From an uncultured Victivallis sp. (lineage in GTDB: Bacteria > Verrucomicrobiota > Lentisphaeria > Victivallales > Victivallaceae): a DNA stretch of 43,848 nucleotides. A program made the position numbers and the translations under genes. Shown in pieces: positions 7,659-16,091 of this stretch (the first letter of the stretch is position 1; each line of letters opens with the position of its first letter). The stretch lies in assembly GCA_944389935.1 (NCBI GenBank), contig CALXOE010000029.1, forward strand, positions 1 to 43,848, given 5' to 3'. Below the pieces are notes generated by a model. It did no database searches. It saw only the letters and a list, made by a program, of their open reading frames with translations, and was not told the origin of the DNA.

Positions 7659-8726
7659 TCAGAACTTGACGGGGGCTCCGGTTGCGGCCGATTCGTAGAT
7701 CGCATCGAGCAGCCGCATGACGGTGACTCCCTCTTCGGGCTGGACGAGGAACGGGGTGTTGTCCCGCACCGCGTCGGCGAAGAGCAGGAATGCATTGCGG
7801 GTTTCGGGGGCCGAGTGCATTTTGCAGTCGAACTGCCGCCCCTCCATCTCCTGATAGAACTCGACATCCCAGGAGTAGCCCTCATTCAGGTTGTACTGAT
7901 AGAGCCCGCCCTTATCCCCGAGAATCCGGGTGGACATCTGCTCATTCTCGCGGATGTTCGATGCCCAGGCGGCGTCAAGTTCGAGGGTTGCGCCGTTCTT
8001 GAACTTGATCATCGCACAGGCGAGATCTTCAACGGTGTAGTTGAAACCGCGTTCGGCGGCAAGTTTTCCGGCGAGCGCGCAGTAGGTGCTGCCCATAACC
8101 CACGCCGGTTCCGGATATCCCATGAGCCAGAGCGCCAGATCGAGCCGGTGGACGCCGAGATCGATCAGCGGACCGCCGCCGGACTGGCTCTTGTCGAAGA
8201 ACCAGCTGCCCGCGCCGCCGCCTTTGGTGTTGAATCCGGAGGCGAGACCGGGGACGCCGCGGCGCCGCAGCCAGACGCTGCGCCCGTAGTAGATATTGCC
8301 GAGACGGCCTGCATCGACGAGATCTTTCATCGCGCGGGACTGCGGGTTGAACCGGTAACTGAAGTCGATTCCGAGCTTCAGGCCGAGCCGCTTCGCGGTG
8401 TCAAGCATCTCCTGCGCCTCGGCGGTGTTCATCGCCATCGGCTTTTCGCAGAGGACGTTCGCTCCGGCTTCGAGTCCGGCGATGGTCAACTCTTTGTGCT
8501 GGTTGTTCGGAACGGCGACCGAAAGGATGTCGAGCTTCTCGTTCCGGATCATGTCGATACCCTCGGAGTAGACTTTCGGCAGATGGAACTCCGCCTTTGC
8601 CCGCTCGCGTTTCTCTTCAATGCGGTCCGCAATCGCGACGACCTCAACGTCGGGGTGCGACATGTATCCGGCAAGGTGTCCATAACCCATGCCGAGACCG
8701 ATGACGCCGGCTTTCAATTTTGCCAT
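7659..8726 (-). CDS. Gfo/Idh/MocA-family NAD(P)-dependent oxidoreductase
   Basis: A 355-residue cytoplasmic dehydrogenase. The N-terminal Rossmann fold has GVIGLGMGYGH (about 7-17), and the family signature CEKP is at 93-96. The C-terminal domain carries GGGPLIDLGVHRLDL, with Asp189 and His193 in the usual catalytic positions. Members oxidise or reduce sugars and inositols, and the substrate is not predictable from sequence. GGGAGAC precedes the ATG. It is the second gene of a leftward pair with a ThuA-domain protein (18 bases between), a common pairing in sugar catabolism, and is probably controlled by the divergent AraC regulator at 9705. The bidirectional terminator at 7601-7645 ends the unit. 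Confidence 0.93.
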   Translation of the reverse strand: MAKLKAGVIGLGMGYGHLAGYMSHPDVEVVAIADRIEEKRERAKAEFHLPKVYSEGIDMIRNEKLDILSVAVPNNQHKELTIAGLEAGANVLCEKPMAMNTAEAQEMLDTAKRLGLKLGIDFSYRFNPQSRAMKDLVDAGRLGNIYYGRSVWLRRRGVPGLASGFNTKGGGAGSWFFDKSQSGGGPLIDLGVHRLDLALWLMGYPEPAWVMGSTYCALAGKLAAERGFNYTVEDLACAMIKFKNGATLELDAAWASNIRENEQMSTRILGDKGGLYQYNLNEGYSWDVEFYQEMEGRQFDCKMHSAPETRNAFLLFADAVRDNTPFLVQPEEGVTVMRLLDAIYESAATGAPVKF

Positions 8727-8744
8727 GATGCGCGTCTCCCGATC

Positions 8745-9527
8745 TTACTTGTTGGAGCCGTCGGCATTCTGGAGAACACCGGCTTTCGGGGCGCCGGGAT
8801 CGACCGAACGGATCTCTTCGAGCGCCGGGTAGCACGGGGCGCACATTTCGCGGAAGAAAGCCGGTTTCGCCCAGCGGACCGCGTTGCCGATCACGCGCAG
8901 AACGTCCTTGTTGTAGTAGTTCGGATAAGACTCATGGCCGGGCTGGAAGTAGAAAACCTTGCCGTAACCGCGCTCGAGCGTGAAGCCGCTGCGCATGACG
9001 TTGCCGCCCTCGAACCAGGAGATGAAGATCAGCTCCGCATCGCGCGGAATGTCGAAACGCTCGCCGTACATTTCCTCGTGCGCGAGCTCGAAGTATTCGC
9101 CGATGCCCTGCGTGATCGGATGCCACGGGGCGATGTTCCAGAGCCGCTCTTTCTCGGCGGCTTCCCGCCACTTCAGAGATCCGGAGCAGCCGGTGACCGC
9201 CTTGAAGATCTTCGAGAAGTGACCCGAATGCAGCACGATCAGCCCCATTCCCTCATGGATGCGCTTGAGCACCTTTGCGACAATATCGTCACGCACCTCG
9301 GCATGGGCGCAGTGTCCCCACCAGATCAGCACGTCGGTCGAACCGATGACTTCATCGGTGAGGCCGTGCTCGGGCTCATCGAGCGACGCAAGCCGGATGT
9401 TCAGGTCGTCGGCCGCGATGCCTTTGGCAATGGCGGCATGCAACCCCTCGGGATAGATCGCCTTGATACCTTCATTTTCTTTCTCATGACGGAACTCATT
9501 CCAGATGGTGACGTTGATCTTGCTCAT
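8745..9527 (-). CDS. ThuA-like (trehalose utilisation) domain protein
   Basis: A 260-residue protein of the ThuA family, which has a class I glutamine-amidotransferase-like fold. It opens with INVTIWNEFRHEKENEGIKAIYPEG, typical of the family, followed by DVLIWWGHCAHAEV, GMGLIVLHSGHFSKIF, and near the end GYGKVFYFQPGHESYP. Family members work beside Gfo/Idh dehydrogenases in disaccharide and keto-sugar metabolism; in rhizobia ThuA/ThuB act on trehalose-type sugars. The reaction here is unknown. AAGGAG lies eight bases before the ATG. It is the first gene after the divergent promoter region shared with the AraC gene. Confidence 0.9.
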   Translation of the reverse strand: MSKINVTIWNEFRHEKENEGIKAIYPEGLHAAIAKGIAADDLNIRLASLDEPEHGLTDEVIGSTDVLIWWGHCAHAEVRDDIVAKVLKRIHEGMGLIVLHSGHFSKIFKAVTGCSGSLKWREAAEKERLWNIAPWHPITQGIGEYFELAHEEMYGERFDIPRDAELIFISWFEGGNVMRSGFTLERGYGKVFYFQPGHESYPNYYNKDVLRVIGNAVRWAKPAFFREMCAPCYPALEEIRSVDPGAPKAGVLQNADGSNK

Positions 9528-9573
9528 CGCAAACTCCTTGTTTTTTTGTGAAAGGGTTCTCTATTCTTAATTA

Positions 9574-9601
9574 AGTATAACTGCGATTTTCTGAAAAACA
9601 A
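9574..9601 (-). promoter_or_regulatory. sigma-70 promoter for the thuA-like operon
   Basis: On the minus strand TTGTTT (9601-9596) is separated by 16 bases from TATACT (9579-9574). The start would be near 9567, giving a leader of about 40 bases. The direct repeat at 9619-9652 lies 18 bases upstream of this -35, a position suited to activation by an AraC-type protein. Confidence 0.5.
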
Positions 9602-9618
9602 GGGACGTGAAGATTGCA

Positions 9619-9652
9619 TTTTGTGATTTTGGGAAACCTTTTGTGAGTTTGG
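9619..9652. promoter_or_regulatory. 14-bp tandem direct repeat, likely AraC-type operator
   Basis: TTTTGTGANTTTGG occurs at 9619-9632 and 9639-9652, 13 of 14 bases identical and exactly 20 bases apart, about two helical turns. Direct repeats with this phasing next to a -35 box are the usual form of AraC/XylS-family sites. It lies between the divergent promoters, one base before the -35 of the regulator gene itself. Confidence 0.65.
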
Positions 9653-9653
9653 C

Positions 9654-9682
9654 TTGAAAAAATCCTCCCGAAACAGTAAAAT
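9654..9682 (+). promoter_or_regulatory. sigma-70 promoter for the AraC gene at 9705
   Basis: TTGAAA (9654-9659), 17 bases, then TAAAAT (9677-9682). The start is expected near 9689, leaving a short leader with AGAGGAA ahead of the ATG at 9705. The adjoining direct repeat suggests autoregulation. Confidence 0.6.
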
Positions 9683-9704
9683 ATGAAAAACGCAGAGGAA
9701 TCGA

Positions 9705-10583
9705 ATGCCCGGCAAATTGAGATTTTCCAAAGTACGCAAGTGGCAGGTGCAGTTTGAAGTGCACCGTCCCTTTGCCACGCTGCCGCTGCCGGATGTGGTG
9801 GTCGAGGAGGTGCAGAACACGCCCTCCTACCGGATGGACGGGCGGCTGCGCGGGGACTCCGGCGGACAGCTCTCGATCACGCTCAGGGGACGCGGGGGAA
9901 TCCGGATCGCCGGAGTCGATCACCCCCTCACGCCGGGGCGGGCATTTCTGCACAATCACGAAGACCCCGATGTCTGCTACTACTACCCGCCCGACGGAAC
10001 GGAAACGTGGAACTTTCTCTGGATGGCTTACGACGGGGAGTACGCGCAGGAACTGATCTCGGAAGTCAACCGGAAATACGGTTATCTCTTCGACGTACCG
10101 CTGAACGCGCCGCTGGTGGCGAAGCTGATGTCCTACAAAAACTATCAAAATGAGATCCTCGTGCTCTCGCCGCTTGAGGCCGGGACGCTCGCACTCGAAA
10201 CGATCGGAATGCTCTGTTCATCGAAAGAGAACGAACTGCGCGAATCGCCGCGGAGCTCACTCATCCGGGACGTCCAGACCGTCATCGCCGCCGAACTCGC
10301 CGGAAAACTCGATGCCGGTTCGCTGGCAAAACGATTCCGGATCTCGCGCGAACATCTGTCCCGCATCTTCCGGGAACAGACCGGCAGCACGCTTCACGAC
10401 TACATCACCCGGGCGCGGCTGCGCACGGCCGTGGATCTGCTGCTCCAGACCCGCATGACCGCCAAGGAGATCGCCGGTTCATGCGGTTATGCGGAATATT
10501 CCGTGCTCTACCGGCTCTTCCGCCAGAGGCTCGGGGTCTCGCCGGACGAGCTGCGCAACAGCGGATTCCGTCCGGATATCTGA
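9705..10583 (+). CDS. AraC-family transcriptional regulator
   Basis: A 292-residue regulator. The N-terminal half (about 1-150) is a cupin-like sensing domain with GGIRIAGVDHPLTPGRAFLHNHEDPDVCYYYPP. The C-terminal hundred residues (about 190-288) hold the two helix-turn-helix motifs: LDAGSLAKRFRISREHLSRIFREQTG, then MTAKEIAGSCGYAEYSVLYRLFRQRLGVSPDELR. It is divergent from the ThuA and Gfo/Idh genes and is the obvious candidate regulator of them and of itself through the direct repeat at 9619-9652. AGAGGAA supports the start. Its stop falls one base from the end of the convergent glycosyltransferase gene, and I see no terminator between them. Confidence 0.92.
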   Translation: MPGKLRFSKVRKWQVQFEVHRPFATLPLPDVVVEEVQNTPSYRMDGRLRGDSGGQLSITLRGRGGIRIAGVDHPLTPGRAFLHNHEDPDVCYYYPPDGTETWNFLWMAYDGEYAQELISEVNRKYGYLFDVPLNAPLVAKLMSYKNYQNEILVLSPLEAGTLALETIGMLCSSKENELRESPRSSLIRDVQTVIAAELAGKLDAGSLAKRFRISREHLSRIFREQTGSTLHDYITRARLRTAVDLLLQTRMTAKEIAGSCGYAEYSVLYRLFRQRLGVSPDELRNSGFRPDI

Positions 10584-10584
10584 C

Positions 10585-11508
10585 TCAGACCACCAGAAAC
10601 ATACCCAGATTACGCAGAAATCCGCTCTTGAAAATCCGGTGACGCCACAAAATCCGCCGCCGTTCCAGGAATCCCGCTTCCGGCAGCCGGGCGACGTCCG
10701 CAAGCAGAGCGAGCTCCTCTGACGACAAACGCCCGCGGAACTGCTCCCGGAACGCCCCCGCCTGACGGCAGAGCCGGAAAAGTCGTCCCCGGACCTCCCC
10801 GATTCCGAGCGACAGCTTCCGGCAAAAATAGCCGACGCCGTATCCCGACGCCCCGAACACGTTGTCGCCATGCTGCCGGTACAGCAGCGTCGATTCCGGC
10901 AGGTATTCGATTCTGCCCAGACACGCGGCGGTCAACATCAGCCAGTGGTCGTGCATAAACGCTTCCGGCGGAATCGGAAGAGCCAGCTCCCGCAAAGGAC
11001 GGTTGAACAGCATCGTGCAGCCGCAGGCCGCATTCTGCAACAGCAGATGCCGCAGCTCCAGACGCCGCGGATCGATGTGTTCGTGCCGAAAAAAGGAGTC
11101 GGCGACAATTCGGAGCTTCTCATCGGCGACGGCCAGGTCGGAAAACAACAGAAGCGGCGTCCCGGCCGGAAGTTCCGACGCACGTTCCTCAAACGCGGCA
11201 CGGCTGTGCCCGATCTTCCCGGGAAGCCAGCAGTCATCATGGTCGCAGAACATGATCCGTTCCGCCCGGGAAGCCTCGAGAAGCGCGGCAAAATTCTCCC
11301 GGGCAGTGGCTTTTCCCCCGGGCAGAAGAACGATCCGGCCGGGATCCCGCCGACGATACTCCTCGAGAATCGCCGCGGTGCCGTCGGTCGACCCGCCGTC
11401 GCGGATCAGCAGCCGCCAGTCGCGGTCCTCCTGCGCCAGAATGGAATCGAGCTGCGCCGCGAGAAACCGCTCCGAATTGAACACGGCCAGCAGAATGTCG
11501 ATCGTCAT
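10585..11508 (-). CDS. GT2-family glycosyltransferase (possible rhamnosyltransferase)
   Basis: A 307-residue cytoplasmic GT-A fold enzyme. It begins MTIDILLAVFNSERFLAAQL, with RDGGSTDGT (about 38-46) and the metal-binding stretch MFCDHDDCW (about 87-95), then FMHDHWLM further on, a layout common in rhamnosyl- and related sugar transferases. I choose the ATG at 11508 because similarity begins there and it lies 8 bases after the rmlD stop; the frame is open further upstream but reads through rmlD. It is the last gene of the rml operon, so dTDP-rhamnose is the natural donor guess, though sequence alone does not prove it. Confidence 0.88.
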   Translation of the reverse strand: MTIDILLAVFNSERFLAAQLDSILAQEDRDWRLLIRDGGSTDGTAAILEEYRRRDPGRIVLLPGGKATARENFAALLEASRAERIMFCDHDDCWLPGKIGHSRAAFEERASELPAGTPLLLFSDLAVADEKLRIVADSFFRHEHIDPRRLELRHLLLQNAACGCTMLFNRPLRELALPIPPEAFMHDHWLMLTAACLGRIEYLPESTLLYRQHGDNVFGASGYGVGYFCRKLSLGIGEVRGRLFRLCRQAGAFREQFRGRLSSEELALLADVARLPEAGFLERRRILWRHRIFKSGFLRNLGMFLVV

Positions 11509-11516
11509 GCCGACAC

Positions 11517-12362
11517 TCAAAACTCCCCGGCCAGAAACTCCCGGAGCGCATCGCGCCACTCCGGCATCGGCGGGAGATTGCACAAGCGCAGCATTCTCTT
11601 CTCCAGACGGGAATTGGCCGGCCGCGGCGCAGGACGCGGGAACTCCGACGTCGTGCACGGAATCACTTTCTGCTCAATTCCGCGCTGCCGGAAAATCTCG
11701 CAGGCGAACTCATACCATGACGCCTCCCCCTCGCACGTCAGGTGAAAGGTGCCCGTGAGCAGAGGCCGGTTGAGAATCCCCCGGAGCGCATCAGCCACCG
11801 CCAGCGTACTGGTCGGATTGCCGCGTTGATCGTCCACCACTTTCAGAACCGGCCGGCTGCCGTCGGCAAGTTTCAGCATCGCATGGACGAAGCTCGGGCC
11901 GCCCGGCCCGTAAAGCCAGCTGATCCGGCAGATGACATGGTCGGGACAGCGGCGGCGCACCGCCTCCTCCCCCGCGAATTTGCTCTGCCCGTAGACCGTC
12001 GCCCCGCCGTTCGCCGCATCGAACTCATGATACGGCCGGGAACTCGCGCCGTCAAACACGTAATCGGTCGAAATCGCGATGAGCCGCGCCCCGTGCCGCG
12101 CACACGCGCCGGCAACATTCGCGCTGCCGAGCGCATTGAGTTTGTAGGCGAGATCCTGTTTGCTCTCACAGTCATCGACGGCGGTCATCGCCGCGCAATG
12201 AATCACCACATCCGGTTTTTCCCGGGCGACCAGCGCATCGAAAGCGCTCTCATTGGTGATGTCCCCATCCGGCAGGTCGGTCGGGATGAGCGTATAATCC
12301 GCAAGTTTCTTCTGCAGCGTCCGGCCGAGCATTCCGTTGGCCCCGGTAATCAAGATCCGCAT
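11517..12362 (-). CDS. rmlD: dTDP-4-dehydrorhamnose reductase
   Basis: A 281-residue short-chain dehydrogenase (extended type) that reduces dTDP-4-dehydro-L-rhamnose to dTDP-L-rhamnose with NAD(P)H, the last step of the pathway. It shows the nucleotide motif MRILITGANGMLGRTL at the N-terminus, STDYVFDG and the catalytic YGQSK. The start at 12362 is fixed by AAGGAGGTG seven bases upstream and by the family start; the frame is open further but that part is shadow. It follows rmlC by 13 bases. Confidence 0.96.
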   Translation of the reverse strand: MRILITGANGMLGRTLQKKLADYTLIPTDLPDGDITNESAFDALVAREKPDVVIHCAAMTAVDDCESKQDLAYKLNALGSANVAGACARHGARLIAISTDYVFDGASSRPYHEFDAANGGATVYGQSKFAGEEAVRRRCPDHVICRISWLYGPGGPSFVHAMLKLADGSRPVLKVVDDQRGNPTSTLAVADALRGILNRPLLTGTFHLTCEGEASWYEFACEIFRQRGIEQKVIPCTTSEFPRPAPRPANSRLEKRMLRLCNLPPMPEWRDALREFLAGEF

Positions 12363-12375
12363 GTTCAGCACCTCC

Positions 12376-12921
12376 TTACAGATAATCGGCCTCGTCGAAC
12401 GGGACACCCTCCTGGTCTTTCCTGGAAAGCAGATAATTTTCGGGAGGGATCTGCCATTCGATCCCGAGCTTCGGATCGTCGAACCGGATCGAACGCTCGT
12501 GCGTCGGAGCATAGATGTTGTCGCACTTGTAGGCGAACGTCGCCGTGGCGGACAGCACCGCGAATCCGTGCGCCATCCCGCGCGGAGCGAAGAGCTGGCG
12601 CTTGTTCTCCCCGGAAAGCTCCACCGCCACGCTCTTGCCGAACGTCGGCGACCCTTTCCGGATATCGACGACCACATCGAGCACTTTCCCCTCGATCACC
12701 CGCACGAGTTTCGCCTGCGTGTACGGCGGCATCTGATAGTGCAGCCCGCGCAGCACGCCGTAGGTGGAAAAAGATTCGTTGTCCTGCACGAACTCGACAT
12801 CGATCCCGGCTTCCGCAAATCTCGCCTTGTTCCACGACTCAAAAAAATAACCGCGCGCATCGCCGAACACTTTCGGCTCGATGATCTTCACGCCCTCGAT
12901 TTCCGTATCAATCACGTTCAT
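12376..12921 (-). CDS. rmlC: dTDP-4-dehydrorhamnose 3,5-epimerase
   Basis: A 181-residue cupin-fold epimerase acting on dTDP-4-dehydro-6-deoxyglucose at C3 and C5. Family features are complete: DARGYFFESWNKARF (about 21-35), VLRGLHYQ with the catalytic base His61, and the region LFAPRGMAHGFAVLSATATFAYKCD with Tyr131 as the expected acid. Length is normal. It starts 4 bases after the rmlA stop, and rmlD follows 13 bases later, which indicates one transcript. Confidence 0.97.
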   Translation of the reverse strand: MNVIDTEIEGVKIIEPKVFGDARGYFFESWNKARFAEAGIDVEFVQDNESFSTYGVLRGLHYQMPPYTQAKLVRVIEGKVLDVVVDIRKGSPTFGKSVAVELSGENKRQLFAPRGMAHGFAVLSATATFAYKCDNIYAPTHERSIRFDDPKLGIEWQIPPENYLLSRKDQEGVPFDEADYL

Positions 12922-12925
12922 ATTC

Positions 12926-13792
12926 TCAATTCCTGATCATTCTTGCCAGATGGCGGCCGTAATCGGTCTTCATCAAATCCTTTGCGCTGGCGAGCACCTC
13001 ATCGGCGGAGAGCCAGCGATTCTCCCAGGCGATCTCCTCGAGACACGCGATCTGCAGCCCCTGGCGCAACTCGATCGTCCGGATGAAATTCCCCGCGTCA
13101 AGCAGACTCTCGTGCGTACCGGTGTCGAGCCACGCATATCCTCGTCCGAGCCGCTCCACATGCAGTTTCCCGGCGTCGAGATAGGCCTGGTTCACGCTCG
13201 TGATCTCCAGCTCCCCCCGGGCGGACGGCCGCACGCCCTCGGCAATCGAGACCACGTCATTGTCGTAGAAATAGAGTCCCGTCACGGCGTAGTTGGATTT
13301 CGGGTTCGCCGGCTTCTCCTCGATCGACACGGCTTTGCCTGCGGCATCGAACTCCACCACGCCGAACCGCTCCGGGTCCGAAACGTAATACCCGAACACC
13401 GTCGCCCCGCTTTCCCGCCGGGCGGCCTGGAGCAGCAGCTCCCGGAGGTTCGCCCCGTAGAAGATGTTGTCCCCGAGCACGAGCGCCACCGGATCATTCC
13501 CGATGAACTCCTTGCCGATCAGAAACGCCTGCGCCAGCCCGTCCGGCGACGGCTGCACGGCGTAACTCAAGTTGATGCCGAACCGCGATCCGTCGCCGAG
13601 CAGCCGCACGAATCCGGCCTGATCCTCCGGCGTGGTGATGACGAGAATGTCCCGGATATGGGCAAACATCAGAACCGACAGCGGATAGTAGATCATCGGC
13701 TTGTCATAGACCGGCAGCAGCTGCTTCGACACTCCGAGCGTCACCGGGTGCAGCCGGGAACCGGCTCCACCGGCGAGAACGATGCCTTTCAT
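12926..13792 (-). CDS. rmlA: glucose-1-phosphate thymidylyltransferase
   Basis: A 288-residue nucleotidyltransferase joining dTTP and glucose-1-phosphate to dTDP-glucose, the entry step of dTDP-rhamnose synthesis. It begins [18 protein letters not shown], then [18 protein letters not shown], and has [10 protein letters not shown] and [23 protein letters not shown], all typical. The start at 13792 overlaps the rmlB stop as ATGA, so the two genes are translationally coupled. A longer open frame upstream is rmlB shadow. Confidence 0.97.
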   Translation of the reverse strand: MKGIVLAGGAGSRLHPVTLGVSKQLLPVYDKPMIYYPLSVLMFAHIRDILVITTPEDQAGFVRLLGDGSRFGINLSYAVQPSPDGLAQAFLIGKEFIGNDPVALVLGDNIFYGANLRELLLQAARRESGATVFGYYVSDPERFGVVEFDAAGKAVSIEEKPANPKSNYAVTGLYFYDNDVVSIAEGVRPSARGELEITSVNQAYLDAGKLHVERLGRGYAWLDTGTHESLLDAGNFIRTIELRQGLQIACLEEIAWENRWLSADEVLASAKDLMKTDYGRHLARMIRN

Positions 13793-14868
13793 TTGCCCTC
13801 TCCTTTCCCGAGTCCGAGCCGCTCCATCTGATAGGAACCGTCGAGGACGCGGCGGCACCAGCCGTCTTTGTTGTCGAGATACCACTGCACGGTCTTGCGA
13901 ATGCCGCTCTCGAACGTCTCCTGCGGTTTCCATCCGAGTTCGCGCCCGATCTTGGCGGCATCGATCGCATACCGGAGATCGTGGCCGGGGCGGTCCGCGA
14001 CGAACGTGATCTGCTCACGGTACGACTTTCCGTCCTCCCGGGGGCGGAGTTCATCGAGCAGCCGGCAGATGGTTTCGACGACCTCAATGTTTTTCTTCTC
14101 ATTGTGGCCGCCGATGTTGTAGGTTTCGCCGGGGACGCCCTCCGTCACGACCTTGATGAGCGCCCGGGCGTGATCCTCGACGTAGAGCCAGTCGCGGATC
14201 TGCGCACCTGTGCCGTAAACCGGCAGCGGCTTGCCGTCGAGCGCATGCAGAATCACCAGCGGAATCAGTTTTTCCGGGAAATGGTACGGGCCGTAGTTGT
14301 TGGAACAGTTCGTCACGATGGTCGGCAGCCCGAAAGTCCGCCGCCATGCCCGCACGAGATGATCGCTCGAAGCCTTGCTCGCCGAGTAGGGGGACGAGGG
14401 AGCATACGGCGTAGTCTCGCGGAAGAAATCCCCGGGGCCCTCGAGATCCCCGTACACTTCGTCGGTCGAGATGTGGTGGAACCGGAACCGTTCTTTCTGC
14501 GCCCCGTCGAGTGAGGTGAAATATTTCCGTGCGGCTTCGAGCATCGTGTAGGTGCCGACGATATTCGTCCGGATGAAGTCGCCGGGACCGTCGATGGAGC
14601 GGTCGACATGGGACTCCGCGGCGAGGTGCATGACCGCGTCGGGTTTGAAATCCGCGAAGACCCGGTCCAGTCCGGCGCGGTCGCAGATATCGACCTGTTC
14701 AAACCGGTATCGGGGATCGCCCGAAACCGGGGAGAGAGAATCGAGATTGCCGGCGTAGGTGAGTTTATCCACCACGCAGACTTCGTGAGGGGTTTCCCTG
14801 ATGAGCATGCGGACGACCGCGGACCCGATGAATCCGGCTCCGCCGGTTACAATGATTTTCCTGTGCAT
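13789..14868 (-). CDS. rmlB: dTDP-glucose 4,6-dehydratase
   Basis: A 359-residue enzyme of the extended short-chain dehydrogenase family, converting dTDP-glucose to dTDP-4-dehydro-6-deoxyglucose with bound NAD+. It has [16 protein letters not shown] near the N-terminus, [24 protein letters not shown] with the Thr-Asp-Glu triad, YSASKAS with the catalytic Tyr and Lys, and [18 protein letters not shown]. First gene of the leftward rmlB-A-C-D-GT2 operon. I see no good ribosome site before the ATG. About 110 bases upstream is a terminator-like hairpin pointing into the gene (14978-15016). Confidence 0.97.
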   Translation of the reverse strand: MHRKIIVTGGAGFIGSAVVRMLIRETPHEVCVVDKLTYAGNLDSLSPVSGDPRYRFEQVDICDRAGLDRVFADFKPDAVMHLAAESHVDRSIDGPGDFIRTNIVGTYTMLEAARKYFTSLDGAQKERFRFHHISTDEVYGDLEGPGDFFRETTPYAPSSPYSASKASSDHLVRAWRRTFGLPTIVTNCSNNYGPYHFPEKLIPLVILHALDGKPLPVYGTGAQIRDWLYVEDHARALIKVVTEGVPGETYNIGGHNEKKNIEVVETICRLLDELRPREDGKSYREQITFVADRPGHDLRYAIDAAKIGRELGWKPQETFESGIRKTVQWYLDNKDGWCRRVLDGSYQMERLGLGKGEGK

Positions 14869-15091
14869 GAGTCGTTTATGTTTTTACGAATGAACTGTCT
14901 GAATCAATCTATTCCTTTAAAATCCCGTCGATTTAACATAGCACCTCTTCCCCGATCCGACAAGAGCAACCGCCCAAAAAACCCGTTTTTTCCACGCTCG
15001 CGTGAAAACGGGGTTTCCGGATTTCCGGGAATTATCTCCTCCCAACCGGAACAAAAAGGGAAAGTAATTAAACTGTTATGAACTTGGGAGA
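14869..15091. other. upstream region of rmlB
   Basis: Gene-free stretch between the divergent rml and polysaccharide-export operons. It holds the terminator-like hairpin at 14978-15016. I see only a weak leftward promoter candidate (TTGATT at 14907-14902, 15-base spacer, TAAAAA at 14886-14881). No JUMPstart or ops element recognised. Confidence 0.4.
14972..15016 (-). terminator. intrinsic terminator-like hairpin in the rmlB leader
   Basis: Read leftward, CCCCGTTTT-CACG, a four-base loop and CGTG-GAAAAAACGGG pair with small bulges, and T6 follows. This has the form of a Rho-independent terminator, yet it lies upstream of rmlB in the direction of rmlB transcription. There is no gene before it to terminate on that strand. 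Confidence 0.55.
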
Positions 15092-15120
15092 TTGAAAAAA
15101 GGGCTCATGGGGTATATATT
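15092..15120 (+). promoter_or_regulatory. sigma-70 promoter for the polysaccharide export operon
   Basis: TTGAAA (15092-15097), a 17-base spacer and TATATT (15115-15120). Transcription would start near 15127 with a leader of about 95 bases before the ATG at 15222. It is the only good promoter found ahead of four closely packed genes that run to 25059. Confidence 0.65.
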
Positions 15121-15221
15121 ACATCTGTTTGAAGTATCCTATAGAATATAGAGAAACTTTATGGTTTTCCGTTGCAAAGGGAGCATTTTGTCCTGTATAT
15201 GCGGAATTCGATCGGAGCAGG

Positions 15222-16091
15222 ATGAATGGTGCAACGTACGATTTGTCAGTTATGAACGGTAATATTTTCAGAAAAATCACACCTATTTTCAACCCGGTTT
15301 TAAGCGTAAAGCTCATCTGCCAGAACTGGGATCTGCTGGTTCAACTGGTTCAGAGAAACATCCACGCGAGGTATCGAGGTTCCCTGTTCGGTCTTTTGTG
15401 GAGTTTCATTCAACCGCTGTTGATGCTCTGCATCTATACATTTGTCTTCGGAGTGATTTTCCAGCTCCGCTGGGGGGGGCCGGTCGATTCAAAGAGCGCA
15501 TTTGCCGTGGTTATGCTCTGCGGCATGTCGATTTTCCAGATCTTCAGCGAAAGCGTAAACGGGAGTTGCCGAATCATCGTCGGGAACCGTAATTACGTCA
15601 AAAAAGTGAAATTCCCTCTTGAGATCCTGCCGGTATCGCAGGTCTTTTCCGCCTTGATTCTCGGGAGCGCCTGGTTTATTCTGATTCTTCTGGGCGTGGT
15701 ATTTATCCTGGGCAGCCTGAACTGGACGGTACTGCTGCTTCCGCTGACCTTGATCCCGCTGCTGCTGCTGGCACTGGGCTGCAGCTGGTTTGTCGCGTCT
15801 CTCGGAGTTTACGTACGCGATACGCCTTATTGTGTAACGGTGATTCTGCAGATGCTCTACTTTATGACGCCGATTTTTTATCCGACCTCAGCGGTTCCCG
15901 AGGGATTTCGCTGGCTGCACCGCATCAACCCTCTGGCGTTGATTGTCGAGGAGACCCGCAGAATTCTTCTTTACGGCCAGCTTCCGAATTGGAAAGCCCT
16001 GGTTCTGGCGATGGTTGCCGGCATTGTGGCAGCGCAACTGGGACTGCTCTGGTTCATCCGGACAAAACGGGGGTTTGCTGATGTCATCTGA
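15222..16091 (+). CDS. wzm: ABC-2 type polysaccharide export permease (Wzm-like)
   Basis: An inner-membrane permease of about 289 residues with six hydrophobic spans, of the family exporting O-antigens and teichoic acids by ABC transporter. Typical pieces are NIHARYRGSLFGLLWSFIQPL near the N-terminus and MLYFMTPIFYPTSAVPEGFRWLHRINPLALIVEETRRIL near the C-terminus. The start is uncertain: ATG 15222 has GGAG four bases away, ATG 15252 has no clear site, and a TTG at 15129 gives an unlikely extension. An eight-G run lies inside the gene (15472-15479). Its end overlaps the ATP-binding subunit by 11 bases, as expected for a two-gene exporter. Confidence 0.92.
   Translation: MNGATYDLSVMNGNIFRKITPIFNPVLSVKLICQNWDLLVQLVQRNIHARYRGSLFGLLWSFIQPLLMLCIYTFVFGVIFQLRWGGPVDSKSAFAVVMLCGMSIFQIFSESVNGSCRIIVGNRNYVKKVKFPLEILPVSQVFSALILGSAWFILILLGVVFILGSLNWTVLLLPLTLIPLLLLALGCSWFVASLGVYVRDTPYCVTVILQMLYFMTPIFYPTSAVPEGFRWLHRINPLALIVEETRRILLYGQLPNWKALVLAMVAGIVAAQLGLLWFIRTKRGFADVI

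Noticed and set aside
7572..9551. 659-codon rightward frame opposite the Gfo/Idh and ThuA genes
   Set aside because: Shadow of two clear minus-strand genes; no ribosome site or domain.
12363..12677. Upstream extension of rmlD
   Set aside because: It reads through rmlC in another frame. The start at 12362 has AAGGAGGTG and matches the family N-terminus.
15121..15221. Search of the export operon leader for a JUMPstart/ops element or a riboswitch
   Set aside because: I found no GGCGGTAGC-type ops sequence and no recognisable riboswitch fold; only ordinary AT-rich leader sequence.
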